From: CAZTTG01 sp964615935
Lineage (GTDB): Bacteria > Planctomycetota > UBA1135 > GCA-002686595
Assembly (NCBI GenBank): GCA_964615935.1
Contig: CAZTTG010000003.1
Coordinates: forward strand, 62,001 to 126,000
Direction: 5' to 3'
Length of the DNA: 64,000 bases
Position 1 is the first letter of the stretch; every line of letters starts with the position of its first letter. The position numbers and the translations under genes are program-made. Below the pieces are notes generated by a model. It saw only the letters and a list, made by a program, of their open reading frames with translations. It ran no database searches and was not told the origin of the DNA. Shown here piece by piece: positions 32,324 through 42,034 of this stretch.

Positions 32324-34954
32324 CTAGCCGGGCGCCCGCACCGCCGCCACCGCGTCCAGGCGGTTCGTGCGCCAGACGGGGTAGAGGGCGGCCAGCAGGA
32401 CGATGACGACCGCGCCCACGAGCCCCTGCCAGAGCCACGGACCCGCGCCCGGCCGCGGCAGCGGCAGGTCCGAGATCACCGACAGGGCCTCCACGATCAC
32501 CGGGACCAGGCTGGCGCCCACCAGGACTCCCAGGCCGCCGCCCAGGAGTCCGATGACCGCCGACTCGAGCAGCACCGCCCCAGCCACCTGGCGCCGGGTC
32601 GTGCCCAGGGCCTTGAGGAGCCCCATCTCCCGGGCCCGCTCGAGGGCCGCCAGGAGCTGCCCGTTGAGCACCCCCAGACCCGCCAGCGCCACGGTGAGCG
32701 CCAGGATGACGTCGAAGAGAACGAAGTCCCGGGCGATGTCGCTCACGGCCCAGTCGAAGAAGTAGTCCCCTCCCTGGATTGTGAACCGCTCATCCGGATA
32801 GAGCTCCCCCAGGGCGGTGCGCACCACTCCGTGGTCGGCCCCCGGCTCCATGCGCACCGCCAGGTTGACGACCTGCTCGGTGTCGATGCAGAAGTAGCGG
32901 CGCATGAACTGGCCGTCCATGACCGCGTAGAGGCGCTCGTCGGGATAGGGGAAGTACCCGTAGGCGTCCGAGATGGCGATGACCGGGTGGCTCTCGGTGG
33001 CGCCGGCGCCGGTGCGCAGGTGGATCTCGTCCCCCACGCCCTTCTCGCGCTGGCGCGCCAGCCGCGAGGAGAGGATCACCCCGCCCTCCTTCATCCGATC
33101 CACCAGGCGCGGATCGTCGAGACACGGCCCGTAGCGCGCCAGCTCATCCGGATCCACCCCGACCAGGAGGTGCGGGACGTAGTTGCGCACGTCGGCTGCC
33201 TCCACGCCCAGGACGCCGGGGTACCGGTGGAGCTGGGCCGACACCTCCTCGAAGGACATCGTGAACCCGGAGGGCTCCTCGAACTCGGAGGAGTACTCCC
33301 GCACGATCACCTTGTCGAGGAAGGCCTCGCGGCCCCAGGTCGTGACCTCGGCCTCCAGGCTGGCGGTCATGCCCCGCAGGCCGACGAAGCTGGCGGTGAC
33401 CAGGGCGATGCCCGCCACCGCGCCGGCCACGCGCGTCGAGCCCCGCTGGACCGAGCGCGTGGCCATCCGGCCGGCCAGGGGCCACAAGAGCTCGAAGGGG
33501 CGGGTCAACACCAGACAGATGCCGCTCACCAGAACGGGCACCAACAGGGGCAGGCAGATGAAGAGCGCCAGCACGCCCAGCCCCAGGAGGATCACACGGC
33601 TCAGCTCGGCCTGGGTTTCGCCGATCACCGGCACGATCAGGAAGTAGGTGGCCGGCAGGACGAAGGCCAGGAGCACCGCGGTGAAGACCTGGAAGCCCCG
33701 CCGGAGGCCGCGGTCCCGGGCCAGGGCCTCTCCCCGCAGGGCGGCCACGGTGCTGGTGCCCCGCGCGCGCAGGAGCGGATACACGGAGCCCATGAGGGCG
33801 ATCAGCACCCCCACCGCGGCCAGGGTGCCCACCTCCCCCCAGGGGACGTCGAACACCTTGGTCGGGTGGCCCGTCCCGAAGGTGGTGACCCCCACGATCA
33901 GGAGGACGCGGGCCATGAGCAGGCCGCCCGCCAGGCCGAGCGCCCCCCCCAGGCCGGCCAGCACCAGGGCCTCGGTCAGGAAGATCCGCGCCACCTGCGC
34001 GCGCGTGGCCCCCAGGGCGGTGAGCGTCCCCACCTCGCGCACCCGCTCGATGAGCGAGACCGACAGGGTGTGGAAGATCACGTACAGGCCCAGCACCATC
34101 GCCAGGAGGCCGGCGAAGCGCACGCCGTTGCGGAAGGCGCGCTCGTCGGCCGCCTGCCCCACGATCACGCTGCGCTTGAGCTCGTAGGAGTAGGCCTGGG
34201 CCAGGCTGGCCTCGGTGCGCTCGGCGTCCACCTGAGCCTCGCGGTTGGCCCAGTAGACGGTGTGGATGTTGGCGCCCTCGTACAGGGGCCTCCCGTACTG
34301 GTAGTCGACGATGACGACGCGGCCCTTCGATCGGTGGCCCAGCTTCTGGCGGTCCAGCACCCCGACCACCTCGAAGACCCCCCGCGCCGGGGGGCTCTCG
34401 GGCTCCCGACCGAGGACCTCCCACTCCCCCTCCACGCAGCGCCGTCGGGGAGCCCGCGTGGGCCGCGCGATGAGGACCCGGTCACCGAGCTCCAGCTCGA
34501 GCTGTTCGGCCAGCTCGGTCCCCACCAGCACCTCTCGCGCGGAGCCGTCCGCCACCAGGTGGCGACCCCGGACGAGCTCGTAGGCGGCCAGGGCGGGCGC
34601 GTGCTCGGCGTCCATGGCGACCAGATGGACCGCCGTCGGTCGGACGCGCGCCGGCTCCTGGCCCCGCACCGGGAAGAGGCGCGCCTCGTGCTGGAAGGCC
34701 GCCACCACGTCGCGCACCCCGGCGGTCTCCTCCAGCTCCTGGCGCGGATCGCCGGCCCGGGCGCTGGGGCTGATGGCGATCTCCGCCTGCCAGGCGGCGT
34801 CGGGCGCGGTCGAGCGCGCCAGGACCGAGTTGTGGTCGAGGGTGAAGATGCCCACCACGGTGGCGATGCCCACCGCGATGCCGGCCACCGAGAAGAGGGT
34901 GCGCCCCGGCCGCTGGAGCAGGCTGCGCCGAGCGATGGTGATCGCCAGTCCCAT
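32324..34954 (-). CDS. ABC transporter permease, double FtsX domain
   Basis: The 876-residue product is of the large FtsX/LolC-MacB superfamily. An N-terminal helix (SLLQRPGRTLFSVAGIAVGIATVVGIF) is followed by a periplasmic domain (about 45-285). A first FtsX module (about 285-410) contains GLYVIFHTLSVSLIERVREV and LTALGATRAQVARIFLTEAL. A central helix group, a second periplasmic domain (about 535-740) and a second FtsX module (about 745-860) follow, with LAALERAREMGLLKALGTTR and YPVWRTNRLDAVAAVRAP. Such permeases export lipoproteins, lipids or peptides, or regulate cell-wall hydrolases. It starts 5 bp after the ATPase stop, so the two form one transporter operon. Confidence 0.92.
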   Translation of the reverse strand: MGLAITIARRSLLQRPGRTLFSVAGIAVGIATVVGIFTLDHNSVLARSTAPDAAWQAEIAISPSARAGDPRQELEETAGVRDVVAAFQHEARLFPVRGQEPARVRPTAVHLVAMDAEHAPALAAYELVRGRHLVADGSAREVLVGTELAEQLELELGDRVLIARPTRAPRRRCVEGEWEVLGREPESPPARGVFEVVGVLDRQKLGHRSKGRVVIVDYQYGRPLYEGANIHTVYWANREAQVDAERTEASLAQAYSYELKRSVIVGQAADERAFRNGVRFAGLLAMVLGLYVIFHTLSVSLIERVREVGTLTALGATRAQVARIFLTEALVLAGLGGALGLAGGLLMARVLLIVGVTTFGTGHPTKVFDVPWGEVGTLAAVGVLIALMGSVYPLLRARGTSTVAALRGEALARDRGLRRGFQVFTAVLLAFVLPATYFLIVPVIGETQAELSRVILLGLGVLALFICLPLLVPVLVSGICLVLTRPFELLWPLAGRMATRSVQRGSTRVAGAVAGIALVTASFVGLRGMTASLEAEVTTWGREAFLDKVIVREYSSEFEEPSGFTMSFEEVSAQLHRYPGVLGVEAADVRNYVPHLLVGVDPDELARYGPCLDDPRLVDRMKEGGVILSSRLARQREKGVGDEIHLRTGAGATESHPVIAISDAYGYFPYPDERLYAVMDGQFMRRYFCIDTEQVVNLAVRMEPGADHGVVRTALGELYPDERFTIQGGDYFFDWAVSDIARDFVLFDVILALTVALAGLGVLNGQLLAALERAREMGLLKALGTTRRQVAGAVLLESAVIGLLGGGLGVLVGASLVPVIVEALSVISDLPLPRPGAGPWLWQGLVGAVVIVLLAALYPVWRTNRLDAVAAVRAPG

Positions 34955-34959
34955 GCCGA

Positions 34960-35703
34960 TCAGATGCCCAGCTCGAGCAGGGCCTCGTGGACCCTCTCCA
35001 CTCCCAGGCCCGGCCCGCGCAGCTCGTGCTCCTCGTCGAGGTGCCCGTCCACGAGGAAGAGGATCCGGTCGGCGAAGGTGGCGTCGCGGGGATTGTGGGT
35101 GACCAGGAGGATCGAGCGGCCCTCCTGGTCGCACACCTGGCGCAGGGCCTGCATGACCTCCAGCCCGGCCGACTGGCTCAGGTTCCCGGTGGGCTCGTCG
35201 CACAGGAGCAGCGGCTGTTCCCCCACCAGGGCGCGCACCAGGGCCACGCGCTGCATCTGGCCCGCGCTGAGCTGGTGCGGGAAGTGCCGCACCCGGTCGG
35301 AGAGCCCGAAGCGCTCCAGGAGCTCCAGGACCTGCTTGCGGCGGGAGCGCGGCCGCCGGCCCTGGATGGCCAGCGGCAGGCCGACGTTCTCGAGGACCGT
35401 CAGGTTGGGCACCAGGTTGAAGAACTGGAACACGTAGCCGATGGTCCGGCGGCGCGTCACCGTGCGGCGGTGCTCGCTCATCGGGCGCAGGTCCTGGCCC
35501 TGCAGGGCGACCGTGCCCCCCGAGGGCGCGTCCAGCCCGGAGATCATGTGCAGCAGGGTCGACTTGCCGGAGCCCGAGGGCCCCATGATGCACACGAACT
35601 CCCCGGTCTCGACCTGGAAGTCGACCTCGTTGAGGACCGGCGTGCTCACGCCGCCGGTGTCGAAGAACTTGTACAGGCCGCTGATCTCGGCGATGGCTGC
35701 CAT
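34960..35703 (-). CDS. ABC transporter ATP-binding protein (LolD/MacB type)
   Basis: The 247-residue ATPase has Walker A GPSGSGKST at 41-49, Q-loop VFQFFNLVPNLTVLENV, ABC signature LSAGQ at 145-149 (consensus LSGGQ), Walker B LLLCDEP with Asp169/Glu170, and switch His in LLVTHNP. Q-loop and signature contexts match the FtsE/LolD group that partners FtsX-type permeases. It drives the mechanotransmission permease encoded immediately downstream. The substrate is not deducible; no membrane-fusion protein or TolC gene is adjacent. Confidence 0.94.
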   Translation of the reverse strand: MAAIAEISGLYKFFDTGGVSTPVLNEVDFQVETGEFVCIMGPSGSGKSTLLHMISGLDAPSGGTVALQGQDLRPMSEHRRTVTRRRTIGYVFQFFNLVPNLTVLENVGLPLAIQGRRPRSRRKQVLELLERFGLSDRVRHFPHQLSAGQMQRVALVRALVGEQPLLLCDEPTGNLSQSAGLEVMQALRQVCDQEGRSILLVTHNPRDATFADRILFLVDGHLDEEHELRGPGLGVERVHEALLELGI

Positions 35704-35804
35704 GGATCCTCCCGCAGAGGGTCAAGGAGACGCCCTCGAGGGCCTACGCGCAAGCAAGAAGCCCGTGGGCTCCCATCCGGCTTTCTCCTCCCCCGACCTC
35801 CTCC

Positions 35805-38066
35805 CTACCGGACGTCCGCGATCTCGAAGGGGATGGCCGGCAGGATGCCCAGGGGGCGGCGCGCCGCCGCTCGCCGGCGATCGGCCTCGGCGCCGCCCTC
35901 CCGCTTCGGGGCGTAGATCTCGACGATCAGGTTCCCCCTCGAGCCCGCCTCGACCTGGGAGGCGTCGGCCGCCAGCACGATGGTGGTGGTGCCGCGCACG
36001 CTCTGGATCTCCCGGATGGAGATGCCTGCGGGCGGCTCGGAGAGCTCGAGCTGGAGGCCGGCGCCGCCCGGCTTGCGGGAGCCCCGCACGCGGACCTCGG
36101 CGGTCCCTCCGGGGACCAGGCGCACCGGCAGGCCCCCCATGAGCTCGACCGGACGCCGGGAGCGCGCCTGCCCCTGCACGGCCACCACCAGGTCGGTGGC
36201 GGGCACCAGGTGGTGGTTGACGAAGGCCTGGACCCGGTCCTGGGCGGGCACGGCGAGCCGGCGGATCCTCCGCTCCCCCACCACCGCGCGGCCCACGAGG
36301 CGCAGGCTCACCACCCGATCCGACCGGATGGCCGGGGCTTGCAGCGTCAACCGCAGCTCGTCCCGGCCGGCCGGGATCAGCCCGCCGCTCAGGTCGAAGC
36401 CCGGCGGGGAGCCGCGGAGATCGAGGGCGATTTCGCCGTCGAAGCCGTCCCGGCGCAGAGCGTGCACGGTGAGCTCGGCGTTCGCCCCGGCGCGGACGTT
36501 GACGCTGGAGGGCACGACGCGCAGCTCGAAGTCGGGCCGCGGCGGGCTGACGCGCAGGCGGTAGGCGTGGTCCGGACCGCCCTGGCTCTGCGCGTCGTCG
36601 AGCAGGAGGAAGAAGGTCCCGCTCGCCGGCAGGCGGAGGCTCAGCCGGGAGTCCGCCTGGTGCGTGGTCAGCCCGGCGCCGGGATCGGCGTGATCGTCGT
36701 TGCGGGCGAGCTCGGCTCCGTCCTCGTCGGTCAGCCGCAGGAGGGAGTCCAGGGGCGAGCCCAGGCGGCGCGCCCGGACCTCGGCCACCAGCTCGTCGCC
36801 GGCCCGACCCTCGATCCGGAAGACGTCCCGATCCCCGGGGCGGTCGATGCGCCCGTTCACGACCAGCGGCAGCGCGAGCCGTTGGGCGTTCTGCGGCGCG
36901 TCGTTCGGCTCGAGCTCGAACCAGTCCGGCAGCTCCTCCACCTCGAAGCACACGCGGCTGGAGGAGATCCCCTGCCCGGGCATCGAGAGGGTATGGACGC
37001 CGAGCCCCAGCCCGGCGCCGTCGAGGGCCAGCTCCGCCACCGGCAGGTTCCAGCCGCTGAGGGTGACCGGCGTCGCCTCCCCGGCGCGGCCGCCCAGGGG
37101 GAAGATACCGCTCACGAAGGGCAGCTCGCCCAGAGCGATGCGATACACGAAGTCCTCGCGGCCGCGGTAGATCGAGTCCTTGATCTCCAGGACGTACTCG
37201 CCGTCCTCGGGGATCTCGCAGTACAGGACCGGATCGGGGTGGAAGTGGTGGTCGTCGGAGTAGGCCAGCTCGTTCCCCCCGGCGTCGGTGAGCGCCAGCG
37301 TGGCCTGGAGCCAGCCGGGGACGGCGTCGGCCACGTAGGGGATCAGGTCCCGCGCGCTCACGGCCGCCACCAGGCGCTGGCCCCGGCGGGCCCGGAAGCG
37401 GAAGCGGTCCACGTCGCCGGGCAGGATCTGGCCGTTCACGATCGCCGGCAGCTCGTCGGGAAGCACGGCGTCGGGCGCCTCGTCGTTGGGCTCCTGCTCG
37501 CAGACCTCGGGCCAGCGGTCCACGCAGAAGCGCAGCGGATTCGACAAGCCCGAGTCGGTGATCAGCCTCAGGTCGCGGCCGCCGCAGGCGGCGTCGGGGG
37601 CCACGGTCACGCGCAGCACGACCCGCTCGGCGATCTGAGGATTGGGCTGCCGGCGGAAGACCTCGAGCTGATCCCTGAGGGCCATGAGCTCGTCGCGGTC
37701 CATGGCCATCAGGTCGTAGCCCGCAACGGGCTCGAGGTGGAGCTCCTCCTTGGTCTTCGAGTCGGGGTTCCGGCGCCAGTCCCTCAGGCGCTGGAGCTGC
37801 TCCCTCAGCTCGACGAGCTCCCGGCGCGTCGGGGGTTTCCAGTGCTCGATCACCTCGATCCGGACGCCCTGGCCGGAGACGTGCGCGCCGCTCGCGCCCT
37901 CCAGGTGCTGCCCGCCCACGGCGACCTCGCAGACGGTGCCCCGCTGTCCGCCGGCCGGATGGACGAAGCCGATGTGGGGCCGCTCCTGCTGCGCCCGGGC
38001 GGGCACCGAGGCCGCCAGGAGGGCCAGGCCGAGCGAGGCCGCCGTCCAGTTCCGGGTCATCCGCAT
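35805..38066 (-). CDS. Secreted PPC-domain protein of the DUF1549/DUF1501 operon
   Basis: The 753-residue product has a signal peptide (ASLGLALLAASVPARAQ). An N-terminal IPT-like segment (PHIGFVHPAGGQRGTVCEV) is followed by an insertion with LRDWRRNPDSKTKEELH. Two pre-peptidase C-terminal (PPC) domains follow, each introduced by E-x-E-P-N-D (VCEQEPNDEAPDAVLP and WFELEPNDAPQNAQRL) with DVDRFRF/DRDVFRI cores. The last 250 residues are beta-sandwich-like. In planctomycetes such proteins accompany DUF1549/DUF1553 and DUF1501 proteins; the trio is thought to act outside the cytoplasm, possibly on polysaccharide. The start overlaps the upstream stop (TGATG). Confidence 0.88.
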   Translation of the reverse strand: MRMTRNWTAASLGLALLAASVPARAQQERPHIGFVHPAGGQRGTVCEVAVGGQHLEGASGAHVSGQGVRIEVIEHWKPPTRRELVELREQLQRLRDWRRNPDSKTKEELHLEPVAGYDLMAMDRDELMALRDQLEVFRRQPNPQIAERVVLRVTVAPDAACGGRDLRLITDSGLSNPLRFCVDRWPEVCEQEPNDEAPDAVLPDELPAIVNGQILPGDVDRFRFRARRGQRLVAAVSARDLIPYVADAVPGWLQATLALTDAGGNELAYSDDHHFHPDPVLYCEIPEDGEYVLEIKDSIYRGREDFVYRIALGELPFVSGIFPLGGRAGEATPVTLSGWNLPVAELALDGAGLGLGVHTLSMPGQGISSSRVCFEVEELPDWFELEPNDAPQNAQRLALPLVVNGRIDRPGDRDVFRIEGRAGDELVAEVRARRLGSPLDSLLRLTDEDGAELARNDDHADPGAGLTTHQADSRLSLRLPASGTFFLLLDDAQSQGGPDHAYRLRVSPPRPDFELRVVPSSVNVRAGANAELTVHALRRDGFDGEIALDLRGSPPGFDLSGGLIPAGRDELRLTLQAPAIRSDRVVSLRLVGRAVVGERRIRRLAVPAQDRVQAFVNHHLVPATDLVVAVQGQARSRRPVELMGGLPVRLVPGGTAEVRVRGSRKPGGAGLQLELSEPPAGISIREIQSVRGTTTIVLAADASQVEAGSRGNLIVEIYAPKREGGAEADRRRAAARRPLGILPAIPFEIADVR

Positions 38067-39445
38067 CAGGTGATCTCCGCCAGGCGTCCGCCCGAGGCCT
38101 CGACCGTCGCACCCGAAGGCACGACGGGGACGGCCATGCCCAGGGGGTGGCGGAGGGTCGCCTCGGGGTCCACCCCGAGCAGCTCGTAGAACGTGCCCAC
38201 GAGGTCCCAGGGGTGGACGGGGCGCTCCACCACGTTCTCGCCGGTGGCGTCCGTCGCGCCGACCGCGCAGCCGCCGCGGAAGCCGCCTCCCGCGACCACC
38301 GTGGAGAAGGCCCGGCTGTAGTGGCCGCGCCCGCCGTTCCAGGGCGGCTCCCACTGGATCCTCGGGGTCCGGCCGAACTCGCCGCCCCACCAGACGATGG
38401 TGCTCTCCAGGAGGCCGCGCTCCGAGAGGTCCTGCAGCAGGGTCGCCATGCCTCCGTCCAGATCCGGCAGCCTGCGGCGCATGGCCTGGAAGTGCTGCTT
38501 GTGGGTGTCCCAGCCCTTGTAGTTGATGGTGACGTAGGGCACGCCGCGCTCGACCAGCCGGCGCGCCATCAGGCAGCACTGCCCGAAGGTGTTGCGGCCG
38601 TAGCGATCGCGCAGCTCGTCCTTCTCCTGGGAGAGGTCGAAGATCTTCCCGGCGTCCCCCAGGATCAGGTCCCAGGCCTGCTCGTCGCTGCGCTCCAGGG
38701 CCTCCAGCCGCGGGTCGCCCTCCAGGGCCCGCCCCAGGGTGTCCAGCCCTCGGAGCAGGTCGCGCCGAGCGCGCTGCCGCTCGTCGGTGATGCCCTCGGC
38801 CACCACACCCTCGACCAGGAAGCGCTTGGCCGCCGGGTTCCCGCCGGTGGCGAACGGCTTGTAGCGCGAGCCCAGGAAGCCCGCCTCGGAGAAGCGCCCC
38901 TGCGGCTCGGTCAGGACGACGTAGGGGGGGATGAGCCCCTCGAAGCCGGCGTCGTAGCCCTTGTGGCGCGAGACCACCGCCCCGACGCAGGGGTGCACCA
39001 GCCGGTCGCCGGACGGCCATCCGGTCTGGACCATGTAGGAGGCCGTCTCGTGGGCGTTCACCCCGTGGGTCATGCCGCGGAGGATCGAGTACTTGTCGGC
39101 CTGCTGGGCCAGCTTGGGGAGCAGCTCCCCGATCTGGATCCCGTCCGCGTTGGTCGGAATGGGGCGGGTCAGGGGACCGCAAAAGTCGCGACCCGCGTCC
39201 GGCTTGGGGTCGAAGGTGTCCAGGTGCGAGGGCCCCCCCCACATCCAGATCTGGATGACCGCCTTCGCTCGCGCCGGGCGGGTCGCCGCCCGCGCCGGAA
39301 GCCCCAGGCCGTCCAGCAGCAGGCCGGCCGCCCCGCACAGGCCGCCCCGCAGGACCGTGCGCCGGTCGATCGGCTCGGCGAACGGTCCCCGGGACGCGGC
39401 CGAGGCGCTCCGCTGCGGATCCGATCTCGTGCTCATGCTCGCCAT
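38066..39445 (-). CDS. DUF1501 protein (Tat-exported, phosphatase-like fold)
   Basis: The 459-residue product has a twin-arginine signal (DRRTVLRGGLCGAAGLLLDG, about 27-46). DUF1501 landmarks follow: QIWMWGGPSHLDTFDPKPD, ILRGMTHGVNAHE, PYVTINYKGWDTHKQHF and WWGGEFGRTPRIQWE. The family has the alkaline-phosphatase fold, with HxD and GEFGRTP motifs suggesting metal binding; its substrate is unknown. It sits between the DUF1549/1553 gene (7 bp gap) and the PPC gene (1 bp overlap), the standard planctomycete arrangement. Tat export implies folding and cofactor loading in the cytoplasm. Confidence 0.93.
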   Translation of the reverse strand: MASMSTRSDPQRSASAASRGPFAEPIDRRTVLRGGLCGAAGLLLDGLGLPARAATRPARAKAVIQIWMWGGPSHLDTFDPKPDAGRDFCGPLTRPIPTNADGIQIGELLPKLAQQADKYSILRGMTHGVNAHETASYMVQTGWPSGDRLVHPCVGAVVSRHKGYDAGFEGLIPPYVVLTEPQGRFSEAGFLGSRYKPFATGGNPAAKRFLVEGVVAEGITDERQRARRDLLRGLDTLGRALEGDPRLEALERSDEQAWDLILGDAGKIFDLSQEKDELRDRYGRNTFGQCCLMARRLVERGVPYVTINYKGWDTHKQHFQAMRRRLPDLDGGMATLLQDLSERGLLESTIVWWGGEFGRTPRIQWEPPWNGGRGHYSRAFSTVVAGGGFRGGCAVGATDATGENVVERPVHPWDLVGTFYELLGVDPEATLRHPLGMAVPVVPSGATVEASGGRLAEIT

Positions 39446-39452
39446 CCTCCCA

Positions 39453-41066
39453 TCAGTGCCGGTAGAGGAACTCGGCGCTGTTGATCAGCGCCCAGGCGAC
39501 GTCCACCGCGACCTCCCGCCGGCTGGCGGCCCCCGACTCCACGTAGGCCCGCACCGCGTCCAGCTCCTCCCGCGTCGGATGTCGGGAGAGGATCAGCAGG
39601 TAGAGCCGGGTCGCGAAGCCGCCCGGCCCGCCGGCCGAGGAGAGCTGCGCGCGGAGCTCGCGGCTCTTCTCCAGCTTGTCCCGGACGTGGCTGGAGTTCA
39701 GGAGGTGCAGCCTCTGGGCGGCCGTGGGCTGGTCGTCGCGCTCGGAGGAGAGGCCGGTATCGCGGGGCGGTCGGCCGAACATCTCCAGGAAGGAGCTGCT
39801 GATGCTGCCGTCCGAGAGCTGGATCGCGCGCTGCCCCTCGGGCACGAAGGTGAAGGGCTCGGGGATCGCGCTGGTGTACTCCTCGGAGGTGCCGGTGATC
39901 TGGCACAGGGCGTCGATCAGGACCTCCGCCTCCAGGCGGCGGATGGAGTACCACGCGAAGAGCGCCTCGGCCCGCGGATCGTCGCTGCGGGGGATGGAGG
40001 AGAGCTGGTAGGTCCGGGAGCTCAGGATCAGGCGATAGAGGTGCTTCAGGTCAAAGCGCGCCTCGATCAGCTCGCGCTCCAGGAAGGCCAGGAGCTCGGG
40101 GTGGCTGGGGGGATTGTCCTCCCGGAAGTCGTCCGGCTCGTGCACGATCCCGCGCCCCTGCAGCCAGCCCCAGACGCGATTGGCCGCGCAGCGCGCGAAC
40201 CAGGGGTTCTCGGGCGCGATCAGCCAGTCGGCGAAGACCGCGCGGGGGTCCTTCCCCGCGGGGATCGAGGCCGGGGTGCCGTCGGGGAAAACCGCCGATC
40301 CCGGCGGGGTTCCGGCCGCGCCTCCGGCGTCGAAGAAGACGATCTCCTCCTTCCACTCCGCGGTGCTCTTGTAGCCCACCTGGGAGAAGAAGGCGGTCAG
40401 GCCCGCCTGCCTCTCCGGCGGCCAGCCCTCGGCCCGCGAGCCCATGAAGGTCAGGGCCACCGCCCGGGCGATGGCCTCCGGCTCGCTGCCCTGCAGGGCC
40501 CGGTAGAAGTTGACCGGGGGCACGCGGAAGCAGCTCCCGCTGGAGGTGAGCAGCTCGCGCGCGAAGCGGTCGTAGGGCGTGTTCTCGGCGATGCCGGTGC
40601 GGATCCAGCGGTGGTAGGCCTGCACCGCGTTGGGCCAGAGGTTGATGGGGAACTCCGCCTTGACCCGCAGGAGGTCGCACCACCGCATCGCCTGGTAGTC
40701 GGCGAACTCCCCCCGCTCCAGGAGGCGATCGATCAGTGCAGCGCGCCTCTCCGGATCGCGGTCCCGCAGGAAGGCCCTGGCCTCCCGTGGCGTGGGCAGG
40801 GTCCCGATGACGTCCAGGTGGACGCGGCGGAGGAAGACCGCGTCCGAGCACGGGCGCGCGGGTCGGATGCCGAGCTCCTTCAGCCTCCCGAAGACCAGCT
40901 GGTCGATCCGGTTGCCGGGCGCGGAGTGGGAGCGGGCCTCGAAGGGGCCCGCCTGCGGCGCGGCCGCGCCGGCCGGGGCCAGGGCGGCGAGGAAGAGGAG
41001 GGCCGCGACCGCGCTCCTCGTCGCTCGCCTCCCGGGGTCCTTGCCTGCGTGTCGAGGAGCTCTCAT
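39453..41066 (-). CDS. DUF1549/DUF1553 secreted protein
   Basis: The 537-residue product has a signal peptide (AVAALLFLAALAPAGAAA). The DUF1549 part (about 50-230) contains RIDQLVFGRLKELGIRPA, FLRRVHLDVIGTLPTP and LLERGEFADYQAMRWCDLLR. The DUF1553 part (about 280-535) contains FADWLIAPENPWFARCAANR, VWGWLQGRGIVHEPDDFR and the closing DVAWALINSAEFLYRH. The cytochrome-c-like PSCyt1 domain often fused at the N-terminus is absent here. The family is almost confined to Planctomycetota and relatives and is the first gene of this operon. The biochemical role is unproven. Confidence 0.93.
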   Translation of the reverse strand: MRAPRHAGKDPGRRATRSAVAALLFLAALAPAGAAAPQAGPFEARSHSAPGNRIDQLVFGRLKELGIRPARPCSDAVFLRRVHLDVIGTLPTPREARAFLRDRDPERRAALIDRLLERGEFADYQAMRWCDLLRVKAEFPINLWPNAVQAYHRWIRTGIAENTPYDRFARELLTSSGSCFRVPPVNFYRALQGSEPEAIARAVALTFMGSRAEGWPPERQAGLTAFFSQVGYKSTAEWKEEIVFFDAGGAAGTPPGSAVFPDGTPASIPAGKDPRAVFADWLIAPENPWFARCAANRVWGWLQGRGIVHEPDDFREDNPPSHPELLAFLERELIEARFDLKHLYRLILSSRTYQLSSIPRSDDPRAEALFAWYSIRRLEAEVLIDALCQITGTSEEYTSAIPEPFTFVPEGQRAIQLSDGSISSSFLEMFGRPPRDTGLSSERDDQPTAAQRLHLLNSSHVRDKLEKSRELRAQLSSAGGPGGFATRLYLLILSRHPTREELDAVRAYVESGAASRREVAVDVAWALINSAEFLYRH

Positions 41067-41106
41067 CTCATACCAGGATAGGCGCTCCCTGGAGGAGCGC
41101 AGCCCC

Positions 41107-41931
41107 TCAACCCGCAGGCGGGGCCGGGGACCCGGGGTTCTCCCCCTTTTTGCCCTCCGCGAACGTGGCCTCCATGCGGCGGAAACCGGCCTCGAAACGC
41201 CTCAGGGCTCCGCGCAGGGCGCGCTCGGGGTCGATCCGGTGCTCTCCGCCCAGGAAGGCGGCGGCCAGGAGGGCCTCTCCGAGCTCGCGCTCGAGGGCCT
41301 CCCGATCCCCGGTCTCGATCGCGGCGCGCAGCCCGCCCAGCCTCGTCTCGACCTCCTCCAGCGCCGCGCCCTCGCCCTCCGCGGTCCAGCCGGCCGCAGC
41401 CGCCTTGCCGCGCAGGCGGTGGGCCCGCTGCAGGGCCGGCAGGGCCACCGGAACCCCCGCCAGGGCGCTCGCGTCGGTCTTCCTGGCGGCCCGCTCCTCG
41501 CGCTTGACCGCCTCCCACCGCCCCAGCGCCTCCTCCGCCGAGCCCGCCGGGGTCCCGCCGAACACGTGGGGATGACGCCGGATGAGCTTGTCGGAGACCG
41601 CGTGGGCCATGGCCGCCAGGTCGAAGCGCTCCGCCTCGGCGCCGGTGCGGGCGAGCAGCGCAAGCCCCATCAGGAGGTCCCCGGCCTCCTCGACGATGTC
41701 CTCGTCCGCGCCGGCCTCGATGGCCTCGAGCAGCTCGTGGGCCTCCTCCACCAGGTGGGGCCCGATGCTCTCCAGGGTCTGGCTGCGATCCCAGGGGCAG
41801 CCGTCCGGCTCCCGCAGGCGGTCCACGATGGCGATCAGCCGGCGCAGGGCGTCGGTCCGGGGCTCACCGATCGGCTCGGGCTCCTCGAGGGGGCGGGCGG
41901 CCTTCGGGGCGTCGTTCTGGGGCTGGCTCAT
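41107..41931 (-). CDS. mazG: Nucleoside triphosphate pyrophosphohydrolase
   Basis: The 274-residue product has two MazG modules. The N-terminal module (about 28-140) contains LRRLIAIVDRLREPDGCPWD, SIGPHLVEEAHELLEAIEAG and DIVEEAGDLLMGLALLART, giving the E-x-x-E...E-x-x-D metal sites. The C-terminal module (about 160-250) is degenerate, with ELGEALLAAAFLGGEHRIDPE. The start MSQPQND follows a GGGGGG purine run. MazG hydrolyses non-canonical NTPs and can lower ppGpp. It is similar in length to E. coli MazG (263). A pyrimidine-rich 40-bp gap separates it from the upstream-transcribed DUF1549 gene. Confidence 0.92.
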   Translation of the reverse strand: MSQPQNDAPKAARPLEEPEPIGEPRTDALRRLIAIVDRLREPDGCPWDRSQTLESIGPHLVEEAHELLEAIEAGADEDIVEEAGDLLMGLALLARTGAEAERFDLAAMAHAVSDKLIRRHPHVFGGTPAGSAEEALGRWEAVKREERAARKTDASALAGVPVALPALQRAHRLRGKAAAAGWTAEGEGAALEEVETRLGGLRAAIETGDREALERELGEALLAAAFLGGEHRIDPERALRGALRRFEAGFRRMEATFAEGKKGENPGSPAPPAG

Positions 41932-42034
41932 CCCCCCAGCATGACGCGCGCCGGGTCGATCCGAAACGGATTCGTCCTCGGGCCGGCCGGAGGCCCCCTC
42001 TTCCACGCCCCCCTGCAATGCGGTCGCCGCCGGC

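Noticed and set aside
32246..35437. 1063-codon forward open frame
   Set aside because: Antisense of the ABC permease and ATPase; the reverse strand carries Walker motifs and FtsX signatures, the forward frame only repetitive His/Gln/Gly.
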